The translations under genes and the position numbers were made by a program. From positions 148,101 through 212,100 of the forward strand of contig NZ_JAQTXM010000005.1 in NCBI RefSeq assembly GCF_028688795.1: DNA of 64,000 bases. The letters run 5' to 3'. Shown piece by piece: positions 9,049 through 17,755 of the stretch; the first letter of the stretch is position 1, and every line of letters begins with the position of its first letter. Source of the stretch: Rhodoferax sp. (GTDB lineage: Bacteria > Pseudomonadota > Gammaproteobacteria > Burkholderiales > Burkholderiaceae_C). The notes beneath the pieces are model-generated. The model saw only the letters and a list, made by a program, of their open reading frames with translations. It was not told the origin of the DNA and did not search any database.

Positions 9049-9303
9049 TCAGCGGTAGCGCAGTTTCATGACCAAAATCGCCGCCGCCAGCGCCAGCGTG
9101 ACGCAGTTGGCAATTACCACCGGCCAGGCGTCCAGCAGCAGGCCGTAGACCAGCCACAGGGCCACGCCCAAAGTGAAGGCGCTGTACATGCCCAGCGAGA
9201 TGCCCCGCACATCTTTGGTCCGAAAAGTGTGTATGGCCTGGGGTAAAAAGCTCACGGTGGTCAGCACGGCGGCAAGGGTGCCGACAAGGTCAGTCAGGGT
9301 CAT
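9049..9303 (-). CDS. SemiSWEET family sugar transporter
   Basis: 84 residues from ATG 9303; a TTG at 9333 would add ten residues lacking family similarity. Three transmembrane helices cover nearly the whole protein. The PQ-loop motif (SFLPQAIHTFRTKDVRGIS) and the GMYSAFTLGVALWLVYG helix identify a SemiSWEET, a half-transporter that dimerises to move sugars by facilitated diffusion. It lies 36 bp downstream of dacB in the same direction. Confidence 0.88.
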   Translation of the reverse strand: MTLTDLVGTLAAVLTTVSFLPQAIHTFRTKDVRGISLGMYSAFTLGVALWLVYGLLLDAWPVVIANCVTLALAAAILVMKLRYR

Positions 9304-9339
9304 GGTGTGCAGGTGAAGAGGGCAGGGGTGCAAAGCGCA

Positions 9340-10776
9340 CTAATGGCCCTGATTGTCCATCACAGCCCAGTCAACCAGCGCGTCCAGCGCCGGCCGAACC
9401 GCGCCTGCGTTGGGGTGATTGACGATGGCCACCAGCACATAACGTTTGCCGCTGGTGGCGTGCACGTAGCCCGCCAGCGCGGTCACCTCGCGCAGGCTGC
9501 CGGTTTTCAGGTGGGCGCTGGCGCTACCGGCCCGGCTGCGCTTGAGGGTGCCGTCCACGCCCACGATCGGCAAGGACGACATCAGCTCCGGCATGTTGGG
9601 CGAGGCGTAGGCTACTTGCAGCAGCTGGCCCAGCTGCTGGGCGCTGATGCGGGTCTGGCGCGACAGGCCCGAGCCGTTGTCTATCGCTGGCACATCCTGG
9701 GCGCTGATGCGGCGCTGCCACCATTGGCGCAGCGCGACGCGGGCCGAGTCCGGGGTGGCAACGGCGTTGCCGGGCAGGCCCAGCGTCAAAAACAGCTGCT
9801 GCGCCATCACGTTGTTGCTGAATTTGTTGATGTCGCGAATGACTTCCATCAACGTGGGCGAGGTCAGCTCAAAGCTGGGCGCTGCGCTGGGCGCCACGCC
9901 ATCGACCACGTTGCCATCGAGCCGCCCGCCCATGTTGCGCCACAAACCCTCAATCGCCCGGGCGTTGTAGCTGGCGGGGTCGGCGTAGGCCACCGGCCAG
10001 ACCTTCTCGCCGCAGCTTGCCGGGTAGCTGCCCGCAAAACGGATGCGTTTGGGGTCTGAGAAATCAGCCTTCAGGGTGGCGCGGTAGTCGTTGCAGGCAA
10101 CGTTTTTGGCCAAAGGCACTTGGGTTGGCAACTGCACCCCGGCCAGCGGCGGGTCAATTTGCACACGTGCCACCGCACCATTGGCTTCTGGCGTGAAGGT
10201 CATCACCACGGCCTTGAAATTCAGCAGCAACGCATCTGGCGCGGCGTTATAGGGGCGCAGCGGCTCGCCGTCAAACTCACCCGGGTCGCTTGGCGGCACA
10301 GCAAAAGCGCGGCGATCCAGCACGATGTTGCCGGCAATGCGCTGCACGCCCAGGCCTTGCACCCGGCGCAGCAGCAGCCACAGACGTTCCAGCACAAGCT
10401 TGGGGTCGCCTTGCCCTTGAATCACCAGGTTGCCCTTGAGCACGCCGCCTTCCACCGGGCCGTCCAGCCAGACCGGCGTGCGCCAGACAAACGCCGGGCC
10501 CAGCAGGTCGAGCGCGGCGTAAGTGGTCACCAACTTCATCACCGAGGCCGGATTCACCGGCACATCGGCGCGGTGGCTCAGGCGCGGCGCGGCTTGGCCT
10601 TCTGCTGCCACCACCAGCACGGCCAGGGCGTCGGCTGGCACTTGGGCGCGGGTCAGGGCGGCCTGCACCTCGGGTGGAAGCTGCGGCTGAGCGGTGGCGT
10701 GGCTGGTGGCGCAGGCCCACACGGCGGCGCACAACAGCAGCGTTCTGCCCGGCCAAGGTTTAAAAGTGATGGTCAT
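9340..10776 (-). CDS. dacB: D-Ala-D-Ala carboxypeptidase/endopeptidase (PBP4, DacB)
   Basis: 478 residues, usual for peptidase family S13. A signal peptide ends near ATSHATA. The three penicillin-binding motifs are present: SVMK in NPASVMKL (catalytic Ser, about residue 78), SNN in NKFSNNVMAQQ (about 310-315), and KTG in LKTGSLRE (about 424). The enzyme trims peptidoglycan stem peptides and cleaves cross-links in the periplasm. It is divergent from the DMT transporter gene. Confidence 0.95.
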   Translation of the reverse strand: MTITFKPWPGRTLLLCAAVWACATSHATAQPQLPPEVQAALTRAQVPADALAVLVVAAEGQAAPRLSHRADVPVNPASVMKLVTTYAALDLLGPAFVWRTPVWLDGPVEGGVLKGNLVIQGQGDPKLVLERLWLLLRRVQGLGVQRIAGNIVLDRRAFAVPPSDPGEFDGEPLRPYNAAPDALLLNFKAVVMTFTPEANGAVARVQIDPPLAGVQLPTQVPLAKNVACNDYRATLKADFSDPKRIRFAGSYPASCGEKVWPVAYADPASYNARAIEGLWRNMGGRLDGNVVDGVAPSAAPSFELTSPTLMEVIRDINKFSNNVMAQQLFLTLGLPGNAVATPDSARVALRQWWQRRISAQDVPAIDNGSGLSRQTRISAQQLGQLLQVAYASPNMPELMSSLPIVGVDGTLKRSRAGSASAHLKTGSLREVTALAGYVHATSGKRYVLVAIVNHPNAGAVRPALDALVDWAVMDNQGH

Positions 10777-10841
10777 GTTTGAATTATGGGCTGACCCCGT
10801 GGCCCGCAGCCTTGAGTTGATCTGCCACGGATAATCACCCC

Positions 10842-11852
10842 ATGCCTACTTCGCCCTCTTTTCTCAGCCGTTTCTCGCCGCGCACCGTGGGCCTGGCTGC
10901 CGCTGTGGTCACGGTGCTGATCTGGACATCGTTCATTTTGATCGCCCGCGCCTCGGCCGACCCGGCACGTGGCGGGGTGTTGACGCCGTTTGATATTGCG
11001 TTTTGCCGCATCGTGGGTGCTGCAGTGATTTTGTTGCCCTGGGGTGCCTACCTGGTGCGGCAAGACCGTGCCGCTGGCAGATACGGCGCGTCTTGGTTGC
11101 GCGTGTCACCGTTGTCCGCGCGGATCACCGTTAGCGTGGGTTTTTTTGGTGGCCTGCTTTACGCGATGTTGGCCTACAGCGGCTTTGTTTACGCGCCTGC
11201 GCTGCACGCCTCGGTGTTGATGCCAGGCAGCTTGCCGCTGTGGACCGCCTTGCTGGCGCTGTGGTTGCTGGGCGACCGCATCACCCCGGCGCGGGCGCTT
11301 GGCCTGGGGCTGATCGTGCTGGGCGATTTGCTGGTGGGCGGCTTGAGCTTGCTGCACGCCTTTGACGGCGGACAGGTCTGGCTGGGTGACGTGTTGTTCA
11401 TGGTGGCCGCCATGTGCTGGGCCACCTACAGCGTGCTGGCGCGCCACCATGGGCTGAACGCCGTGCGCGCCACCATCGCCATCACCACCTTCGCGTTTGT
11501 GGTCTATGTGCCAAGTTACAGCGCGTTGGTGCTGACTGGTGTGGTGCCGGGCCATGTGTTCACCGCGCCCTGGCGCGACCTGTTGTTTCAGGCCACTTTT
11601 CAGGGCTGGGGCTCGGTGGTGGTGTCGGGTATCACCTTCACGCAGATGATTCGCCACTTTGGCCCGGTGCGCTCGACCATGATCACCGCGCTGGTGCCCG
11701 GCTTGTCGGCCTTGGGTGCGGTGTGGTTGCTGGGGGAGCCGCTGCGCTGGAACTTGGCCGCCGGGCTGGCGCTGGTCACGGCGGGCATTTTGTTTGGCGT
11801 GCGCGCCAATGTGCCAATTGCTATAAAAAAAGAAGCTTCTTACGCAAGTTAA
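10842..11852 (+). CDS. EamA/DMT superfamily exporter
   Basis: 336 residues with about ten hydrophobic helices arranged as two EamA repeats (about residues 15-150 and 165-305), including the typical LALWLLGDRITPARALGL and WLLGEPLRWNLAAGLALV segments. It is an inner-membrane metabolite exporter of unknown substrate. The last residues (AIKKEASYAS) and the stop codon come from the dispersed element at 11820-11875, so the C-terminal tail is probably not ancestral. Confidence 0.9.
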   Translation: MPTSPSFLSRFSPRTVGLAAAVVTVLIWTSFILIARASADPARGGVLTPFDIAFCRIVGAAVILLPWGAYLVRQDRAAGRYGASWLRVSPLSARITVSVGFFGGLLYAMLAYSGFVYAPALHASVLMPGSLPLWTALLALWLLGDRITPARALGLGLIVLGDLLVGGLSLLHAFDGGQVWLGDVLFMVAAMCWATYSVLARHHGLNAVRATIAITTFAFVVYVPSYSALVLTGVVPGHVFTAPWRDLLFQATFQGWGSVVVSGITFTQMIRHFGPVRSTMITALVPGLSALGAVWLLGEPLRWNLAAGLALVTAGILFGVRANVPIAIKKEASYAS

Positions 11853-11875
11853 ATAAGGGCTACAGGCTGATTTTA
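11820..11875 (+). repeat. Dispersed element forming the 3' end of the DMT gene
   Basis: It contains GCTATAAAAA, AGCTTCTTACGC, AAATAAGGGCTACAGGCT and ATTTTA. It supplies the last ten codons and TAA of the upstream gene and ends ~45 bp before tsaB. Confidence 0.85.
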
Positions 11876-11921
11876 TGTATAAATATTGCAATGCGCACCG
11901 TGCTATGAGAGGCTTAACGTC

Positions 11922-12662
11922 ATGAATCTACTGGCCTTTGACACCAGCACCGAGCGCATGTCGATTGCGTTGCAATGCGGCTCGGGCGACACCGCCATGC
12001 TGTGGCAGCACGACGCGCCCGGTGGCGCGTTGACCTCTGCGCACCTGATTCCCGAAATTCAGCGCCTGATGGCGCAGGCTAATGTGGGTTTTGACGCCCT
12101 TGACGCCATTGTGTTTGGCGCCGGGCCGGGCTCGTTCACCGGCTTGCGCACGGCGTGTTCGGTGGCACAGGGGCTGGCCTTTGGCGCGTCTGTTCCGGTG
12201 TTGCCGGTGGACACCCTGCTGGCCGTGGCAGAAGACGCCCGCCAACAACTGGGCGCACCTGCCTGCCTGCATGTGACCGCCTTGCTGGATGCCCGCATGG
12301 ACGAGCTGTATGCTGCCAGCTATTATTTTGAGAGTGGTGTATGGACAGTTACCAAAGGCTACAGCCTCATTTCTCCTGAAGCTTTGGACGCCGATGGCAG
12401 CGCGGTTCTGGCGGGCAATGTGTTTGCCGCTTATGGCGCGCGTCTTGGTGTGCGCATTGGCAGCGCGGGTGGGCAGCGTGTGCCGGCCCTGCCCACGGCA
12501 GTTGCCCTGTTGCGGTTGGCGCCCCAACTGCTGGCAGCCGGTGCCGCCGTGCCTGCCGATCAGGCTTTGCCCACCTACATTCGCGACAAAGTGGCACAAA
12601 CCACGCTCGAACGCGCGGCCATCAAACTGGCCTTGGCAGCGAGCTTGAAGGCGCCGGAGTGA
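11922..12662 (+). CDS. tsaB: t6A synthesis protein TsaB
   Basis: 246 residues from ATG 11922, with a GAGG-like site upstream; the frame extends to 11886 without similarity. It is an ASKHA-fold partner that dimerises with TsaD for threonylcarbamoyl transfer to tRNA. Visible are LAFDTSTERMSIAL (N-terminal nucleotide-like fold), the GPGSFTGLR motif, and LLDARMDELYAASY. A dispersed-element copy encodes the YYFESGVWTVTKGYSL stretch in the variable central region. It is followed by rimI (4-bp gap) and a uracil-DNA glycosylase gene, a common order in this group. Confidence 0.94.
   Translation: MNLLAFDTSTERMSIALQCGSGDTAMLWQHDAPGGALTSAHLIPEIQRLMAQANVGFDALDAIVFGAGPGSFTGLRTACSVAQGLAFGASVPVLPVDTLLAVAEDARQQLGAPACLHVTALLDARMDELYAASYYFESGVWTVTKGYSLISPEALDADGSAVLAGNVFAAYGARLGVRIGSAGGQRVPALPTAVALLRLAPQLLAAGAAVPADQALPTYIRDKVAQTTLERAAIKLALAASLKAPE
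12319..12373 (+). repeat. Dispersed element inside tsaB
   Basis: Both ends match (GCTATTATTTTGAG at the left, AAAGGCTACAGCCTCATTT at the right) with the expected spacing. The middle has diverged. It is in frame. Confidence 0.6.
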
Positions 12663-12666
12663 CGCC

Positions 12667-13146
12667 ATGAACGCGTTACCCAAGCCCATCGAAGTCCGCT
12701 TTGCGCCCATCACCGAGGCGCAGCTTGAGGCCGTGGTGGCGCTAGAACACAGCGCCTACGCGCACCCCTGGCAGCGCCAGCATTTCACTGATTGCCTGGC
12801 CAGTGGTTACCAGGCCCAGATGCTGCTGGCAGGTGATCAGTTGCTGGGCTACTTTGTCGCCATGAAGGGCTTTGAAGAGGTGCATTTGCTCAACATCACC
12901 GTGGCACCTGCGCACCAACGCCAGGGCTGGGCACAAGTGATGCTGGACGCACTGGCGCTGTGGGCGCGTGGTCAGGGTGTGCAATGGCTTTGGCTGGAAG
13001 CGCGCTCGGGCAACACCCGTGCCATTCATGTTTACAAAGCGCACGGCTTTCGCACCGTGGGCACACGCCGCCAGTATTACCCGGCCACAGACGGCCAGCG
13101 CGAAGACGCGGTGGTGATGAGCCTGAAGCTGGTCGATGTGGTTTGA
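12667..13146 (+). CDS. rimI: Ribosomal protein S18 alanine N-acetyltransferase RimI
   Basis: 159 residues, a single GNAT domain. The acetyl-CoA pyrophosphate loop is APAHQRQGWAQVML, and the C-terminal strand-helix WLEARSGNTRAIHVYKAHGF is characteristic of RimI. Family members acetylate the N-terminal Ala of ribosomal protein S18. The start follows tsaB by 4 bp and a short gap leads to the glycosylase gene, so the three genes are likely co-transcribed. Confidence 0.92.
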   Translation: MNALPKPIEVRFAPITEAQLEAVVALEHSAYAHPWQRQHFTDCLASGYQAQMLLAGDQLLGYFVAMKGFEEVHLLNITVAPAHQRQGWAQVMLDALALWARGQGVQWLWLEARSGNTRAIHVYKAHGFRTVGTRRQYYPATDGQREDAVVMSLKLVDVV

Positions 13147-13161
13147 AGTGAAAATCACCCC

Positions 13162-14091
13162 ATGAGCCTTGACCTGGATCCCCGCCAACGCGCCATGCTG
13201 CGCGAGATGGGCGTGCACGTCTGGCTGCCCGCCACCCCGGTGGTTGTTGCTGACGCTGCGAGTGTCCCAGTGGATCATTCTGAAGCTATAGAAAATATAG
13301 CTTCTTACGCAATAGAAACAAGGGCTACAGGCCAAAATGACTTAAAAGAACAGACTGCCTCCCGGCCGGCCGTACTGCCGCATGCCCTGGCACCGGTGGG
13401 TTTGCCAGCTGCAGTTTCAGTGCGCGCCGCCGGGCCAACCCAGGTCACCGCCTTGGTTGAAGGCATCGCCGCCCTAGACTGGCCCCAACTGACAGAAGCC
13501 GTGTCGCATTGCCAGGCCTGCGCCATGTGTCTGGGCCGGCGCGCGCCGGTGCTGGCCGCCCCGCCTGAATTCACGCCGTGCGACTGGATGGTAGTGGCTG
13601 ACCCGCCCGATGAGGTGCAGGAGCGCCTGGGTCAGCCCTTTGTGGAAGAGGCCGGTGTGCTGCTCGACAACATGCTGCGGGCCGTGGGTGTGACACGTTT
13701 TGCGCCAGATGCTGCGGCAGACAGCGCCCCCGCCACACGCGCCTACCTGACCCACGTGCTCAAGTGCCGCCCGGCCCTGGTGCGCGCGCCTGCTGCCACC
13801 GAGCTGGCCATGTGTGCCGGCTACCTGCGCCGCGAAATTGCCCTGACCCAGCCCAAAGTGATTCTGGCGATGGGCCGCTTTGCCATGCAGCTGTTGTTGA
13901 GTGAAACGCCGCCCGAGAGCGCCAAACTGCCGCTGGGCAAGCTGCGTGGCCAGGTTTGGCAATTTGCCGGAGTGCCGTTGGTGGTGACTTATCCGCCGTC
14001 TTATTTGCTGCGTTCAGGACAGGACAAAGGCAAGGCCTGGGCCGACCTGTGCCTGGCAATGGATGTGGCGCAGGGCAAGTTGCCCGCTTGA
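13162..14091 (+). CDS. Uracil-DNA glycosylase family protein (family 4/5-like)
   Basis: 309 residues. The C-terminal two thirds are a family 4-type UDG with four Cys placed for a 4Fe-4S cluster (CQACAMC, LKCRP, AMCAGY). The late motif YPPSYLLRS corresponds to the usual HPSxxLR. The first active-site motif, normally GEAPG followed by acidic residues, reads VADPPDEVQERLGQPF here, so activity is less certain. The N-terminal ~95 residues are low-conservation linker, part of it (EAIENIASYAIETRATGQND) encoded by a well-preserved dispersed element. It is the last gene of the tsaB-rimI group. Confidence 0.85.
   Translation: MSLDLDPRQRAMLREMGVHVWLPATPVVVADAASVPVDHSEAIENIASYAIETRATGQNDLKEQTASRPAVLPHALAPVGLPAAVSVRAAGPTQVTALVEGIAALDWPQLTEAVSHCQACAMCLGRRAPVLAAPPEFTPCDWMVVADPPDEVQERLGQPFVEEAGVLLDNMLRAVGVTRFAPDAAADSAPATRAYLTHVLKCRPALVRAPAATELAMCAGYLRREIALTQPKVILAMGRFAMQLLLSETPPESAKLPLGKLRGQVWQFAGVPLVVTYPPSYLLRSGQDKGKAWADLCLAMDVAQGKLPA
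13285..13340 (+). repeat. Dispersed element inside the UDG gene, in frame
   Basis: A nearly full consensus copy: GCTATAGAAAATATAGCT, TCTTACGC, ACAAGGGCTACAGGCC, AAAATGA. It is an open frame for the UDG linker. It is the best-preserved intragenic copy in the window. Confidence 0.85.
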
Positions 14092-14165
14092 GTCCGGCGG
14101 GTGAGGCAGCAGGATGTCATGAACACATGCATTTTGCATCTTGTGGGGTCGAGTTCAGTCGACCT

Positions 14166-14183
14166 GGCCCACTGAAGTGGGCC
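14166..14183. terminator. GC-rich hairpin between convergent genes
   Basis: GGCCCACT and AGTGGGCC pair around two bases. There is no T-run on either side, so termination function is uncertain. It lies between the UDG gene and the convergent CDF gene. Confidence 0.4.
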
Positions 14184-14220
14184 CTACAAAATCCGGTGCC
14201 CGGCTTGAAGCGGCTTGCGG

Positions 14221-15162
14221 TCAAACGACAGCGTGGTCCAAGTCCGGGCGTTTGTAAGGGTCAACGTGCGTCATCATGTTCAGCACGCGGTGGCGCTGCA
14301 TGACACGGGCGCGGGCCTCTACCGCAATGTCGTGACCCTGTTCGACGCTCAGGGTGGCAAGCACCTCCAGGTGGGCGTCCACCACAATCATGTCGCCCAT
14401 CTTGCGTGTGCGCACATCGTGCACGTTGCTGATGCCGGGGGTGTCCAGCAGGGTCTGTCGAATGGCAGCCACCTCGGCCTCGTCGACGGCGCGGTCCATC
14501 AGGTCATGAAGCGCGTCCCAGCCAAAGTTCCAGCCCATGCGGGTCACCATGAAACCCACCAGTGCAGCGGCAATCGGGTCAAGTATTGGGTAACCCATCA
14601 GGTTGCCGATGATGCCCACACCCACCACCAAGGATGACGCGGCGTCTGAGCGGGCGTGCCAGGCGTTGGCCACCAGCATGCTGCTTTTGACTTTTTTTGC
14701 CACCGCCAGCATATAGCGAAACAGCAGCTCCTTGGCAATCAATGCGCCACCCGCCACCCACAAGGCGGTGATGTGCACCGTGGCGATCGACTCGGGGTTT
14801 TGCAGCTTGCTGGCTGCCGACCACAACATGCCCAGACCCACCGCCAGCAGCAACAGGCCCAGCACCAGCGAGGCGGCAGTCTCAAAACGTTGATGGCCGT
14901 AAGGGTGGTCATCGTCTGCATCTTTCTGGCTGTGGTGGTTGGCAAACAGCACCACAAAGTCAGCCACCAAGTCTGACAGGGTATGGATGCCGTCGGCAAT
15001 CAGGCCCTGGGATTTGGACCAGACACCCACCACGATCTGGGCCACGCTCAGCACCAGATTGACCGCGACACTGACCCAAGTGGAGCGCGCCGCGGCGGCT
15101 GAACGTTCGGCGGGGGTGAAGACGCTGTCTTCTTCGTGTTCAGGAAATTCGTCAGAGCGCAT
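14221..15162 (-). CDS. Cation diffusion facilitator (Zn/Fe/Co exporter)
   Basis: 313 residues. Six transmembrane helices in the N-terminal ~215 residues carry the CDF metal-site pairs: HTLSD in GLIADGIHTLSDLVADF and HARSD in NAWHARSDAASS, with HPYGHQRFET between. A cytoplasmic ferredoxin-like domain (about 220-300) follows. These proteins export divalent metals (Zn, Fe, Cd, Co or Mn) in exchange for protons. The metal cannot be assigned from sequence alone. FieF is the nearest well-known relative. Confidence 0.9.
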   Translation of the reverse strand: MRSDEFPEHEEDSVFTPAERSAAAARSTWVSVAVNLVLSVAQIVVGVWSKSQGLIADGIHTLSDLVADFVVLFANHHSQKDADDDHPYGHQRFETAASLVLGLLLLAVGLGMLWSAASKLQNPESIATVHITALWVAGGALIAKELLFRYMLAVAKKVKSSMLVANAWHARSDAASSLVVGVGIIGNLMGYPILDPIAAALVGFMVTRMGWNFGWDALHDLMDRAVDEAEVAAIRQTLLDTPGISNVHDVRTRKMGDMIVVDAHLEVLATLSVEQGHDIAVEARARVMQRHRVLNMMTHVDPYKRPDLDHAVV

Positions 15163-15213
15163 AGGTCAATCGGTCTAGGGAAAACCCCAAGTTTAGGCCA
15201 GTGGCAGCTTGGC

Positions 15214-15390
15214 TTAAACCTGTGGTTCAGCCACAGTGACCAGCGTGGGGCCTTGGGCGGCGCGCTCTTCGCCAGGGTGACCGCCCAAGCCGTAAGGGAT
15301 GGCCAGAAAAGCAAAAAAGCTCACGGCCATCAAGGTGGCAAAAACAACGGTCAGGTACTTGGTGATGAAGAGTTTCAGGTGTGAATTCAT
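15214..15390 (-). CDS. Small single-span membrane protein, unknown
   Basis: 58 residues from ATG 15390, with AAGAGG ~6 bp upstream; an in-frame ATG at 15426 would add 12 polar residues. One hydrophobic helix (TVVFATLMAVSFFAFLAIPYG) follows a short basic N terminus, and a short Gly/Glu tail ends the protein. I do not recognise a family. It could be a small accessory membrane subunit. It sits between the CDF gene and a hybrid kinase gene, all on the minus strand. Confidence 0.55.
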   Translation of the reverse strand: MNSHLKLFITKYLTVVFATLMAVSFFAFLAIPYGLGGHPGEERAAQGPTLVTVAEPQV

Positions 15391-15510
15391 GGCGGGCCTC
15401 TTAGGTGTGTGTTGATTCGATGGCATGAATCATCGCGCCTGCGCCTTAAGACCGACTTAGCCAATGCTTAACGATTGCTTACGTGCGAACGTTGGGTCGG
15501 TGGCAACGCA

Positions 15511-17748
15511 TCACCACTGGTAGGCCCTGAGAACGGCATCAAATTCATCCAGCGCCTGATCAAATTGCGCCACTGAGCCAGCGCAATCGGGGTGTCCGGC
15601 ATGGTTTTCCACCGCTTGCGCCGCAGCGACGGCGCGTTCAGCAGCAAAAATGCCCACCATGCCTTTGAGTGCGTGGGCGGCGTGCTTCACGGCCTCGGCA
15701 TCACCCTGTGCCAGACCCAAGTGCAGGGCCTGGCGTTGCACCGGGCCATCGGCCAAATAAAGCGCCACCAGTTCGTCAAACAGCGCCTTGTTGTTGTCTA
15801 CGGTGTGGCGTAGCTGGGCAAAGTCAGCCACAGTCAGTGGGGATTCTGGCGCTTGGGCCAAGTGAATTTGTGGGGCGGCCTCAGTCCGCGGGCCGGGCAA
15901 ATGCGCGTCCAGCTCAAGCCATAAGGTGTCGACGTTGATCGGCTTGGACAGGTAGCCATCCATGCCATGGCTAAGGCACTCTTCACGTGCACCTTGCATG
16001 GCGTGCGCGGTGATGGCCACGATAGGGATGCGGGTGCCGCTGCCTTGTTCCAGCGTGCGAATGCGTTCAGTGGCTTCATAACCATTCATTTCGGGCATGT
16101 CGACGTCCATCAGAATGGCGTCAAAGCCCCCGGCTTGCCAGTGTGCCAGCGCTTTCAGGCCGTTGTTGGCCACGGTCACGCGGTGGCCCTGTTTTTCCAG
16201 CAGGATGGTGGCCACTTTTTGGTTCACGAGATTGTCTTCGGCCAGCAGCAGATTGAGCAGTCGTCGGGTTGCAGGCGTGTCGTCTGCCCGCACGGGCAAG
16301 CCTTTGAGTTGCCCGTTTTCCATGGGCTGTGCCAAGCTGGTGTCAGAACGCTCGGGCAGCGGCAACGCCAGTGTGAAATGAAAGGTGCTGCCCGTGCCCA
16401 CTTCGCTCTGAATTTGAAGCTTTCCACCCATCAGGGCCACCAGCTGGGTGGAAATGGTCAACCCCAGGCCGGTGCCACCATATTTGCGGGTGGTGCTGGT
16501 GTCGGCTTGTGAAAACGACTCAAAAATCGCTTCAAATTTATCGAGTGCAATGCCAATACCGGTGTCGCGCACGCTGAAGTACAAAAGAACCTGGCCGGGT
16601 GGGGCACCATCCTGGCAAGCCACCGTCACCTCAATTTCGCCACGCTCGGTGAATTTGATGGCGTTGCCAATCAGGTTGATGAGCACCTGGCGGAGGCGCC
16701 CAGGGTCGCCCAACACGCGCCCGGGCACATCGCCAGCCAGCTGCAGCAGCGATTTCAAGCCTTTTTGTTGGGTGCGCAGTGCCATTGATTTCAGCGTGTC
16801 GCCCAGCATTGCTTCCAACGAAAATTCGATCGGCTCGATGCCCATCTTGCCGGATTCGATCTTGGAAAAGTCCAGAACGTCGTTGATGATGGTGAGCAAG
16901 GCATCGGCGGACGCTTTGACCTGGCCCACATATTCCCGCTGTTCTTCGGTCAGGTTGGTGTCAAGCGCCAGGTCGCTCATGCCAATGATGCCGTTCATGG
17001 GGGTGCGAATTTCGTGGCTCATATTGGCCAGAAAATCACTTTTGGCCTGACTGGCAGCCTCGGCGCGAAGGCTGGTTTCGCGCAGGTCTTGGGAAAGCTT
17101 TTGAAGTGCCAGGCGCTCCAGTTCCTGACGTTTTTGCCGCCAGGCCAACGCCATGGCAGCCCCCAACAACATGATGAGCATGGTCAGCGTCAGCCAAATG
17201 ATAAGGTCGCTTTTTTTCAGTGAGCTTTGAACCTGGTGCTCCAGCAGATGTGAAACCTCGGCGTTAGCGGCCATGCTGAGCGCCTGTACGGCAGTACCGA
17301 TTTCCTTGAAGTCATCGAGCAGCCCAGCCAGCTCTGCCTGCTGCAGCGGTGTTTTGGCCATAACCGCTTCTGTGCGGCTGATCAAACTCTCCAGTCGGGG
17401 CATGACCGCGGTGAATTCCGTGCGGTTGGCCAGCACTGAAATATTGGGGCTGTCACGCAACAAGACGATGCGGCTGTTCAACAGGTCAGAGCGCAGGCTG
17501 AGCTCATCTGCGTCGGGTGCTGCGCGCCCGTTCGCGGCACTGTCAAGCACCTGGCGAAACCGTAAGAACTCTCTTTCAAGCTGAAACGTCAGCGCTGTGA
17601 TGGAGTCAGATCGTTGCTCAAAAGTTTGTTCAATGGCACGGCGTTGCGACACGGCGAACACCATCAAAACCGCCATGACCAAAGCCATGGCAGCGGTGCC
17701 TAGCGCCAACCAAAAAAGATAGCGCCGACTCTTGACGGCACCTTGCAT
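15511..17748 (-). CDS. Hybrid sensor kinase A (HisKA-HATPase-REC-HPt)
   Basis: 745 residues. TM1 is about 10-32, a helical periplasmic segment 33-180, TM2 about 182-205, then a short coiled linker. HisKA has its His in NMSHEIRTP (about 245), and HATPase has the DTGIGI and GGTGLGL boxes. One receiver has its Asp in LMDVDMP (about 548), and a C-terminal HPt has HAAHALKG (about 691). The layout is a BarA-like phosphorelay. Between HATPase and receiver lies [16 protein letters not shown], which matches the start of the first receiver of kinase B, followed at once by the second-receiver start NLLLAEDN. It therefore looks like a copy of kinase B that lost one receiver. It lies 7 bp after the COG3915-like gene. 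Confidence 0.93.
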   Translation of the reverse strand: MQGAVKSRRYLFWLALGTAAMALVMAVLMVFAVSQRRAIEQTFEQRSDSITALTFQLEREFLRFRQVLDSAANGRAAPDADELSLRSDLLNSRIVLLRDSPNISVLANRTEFTAVMPRLESLISRTEAVMAKTPLQQAELAGLLDDFKEIGTAVQALSMAANAEVSHLLEHQVQSSLKKSDLIIWLTLTMLIMLLGAAMALAWRQKRQELERLALQKLSQDLRETSLRAEAASQAKSDFLANMSHEIRTPMNGIIGMSDLALDTNLTEEQREYVGQVKASADALLTIINDVLDFSKIESGKMGIEPIEFSLEAMLGDTLKSMALRTQQKGLKSLLQLAGDVPGRVLGDPGRLRQVLINLIGNAIKFTERGEIEVTVACQDGAPPGQVLLYFSVRDTGIGIALDKFEAIFESFSQADTSTTRKYGGTGLGLTISTQLVALMGGKLQIQSEVGTGSTFHFTLALPLPERSDTSLAQPMENGQLKGLPVRADDTPATRRLLNLLLAEDNLVNQKVATILLEKQGHRVTVANNGLKALAHWQAGGFDAILMDVDMPEMNGYEATERIRTLEQGSGTRIPIVAITAHAMQGAREECLSHGMDGYLSKPINVDTLWLELDAHLPGPRTEAAPQIHLAQAPESPLTVADFAQLRHTVDNNKALFDELVALYLADGPVQRQALHLGLAQGDAEAVKHAAHALKGMVGIFAAERAVAAAQAVENHAGHPDCAGSVAQFDQALDEFDAVLRAYQW

Positions 17749-17755
17749 GGCGGGC

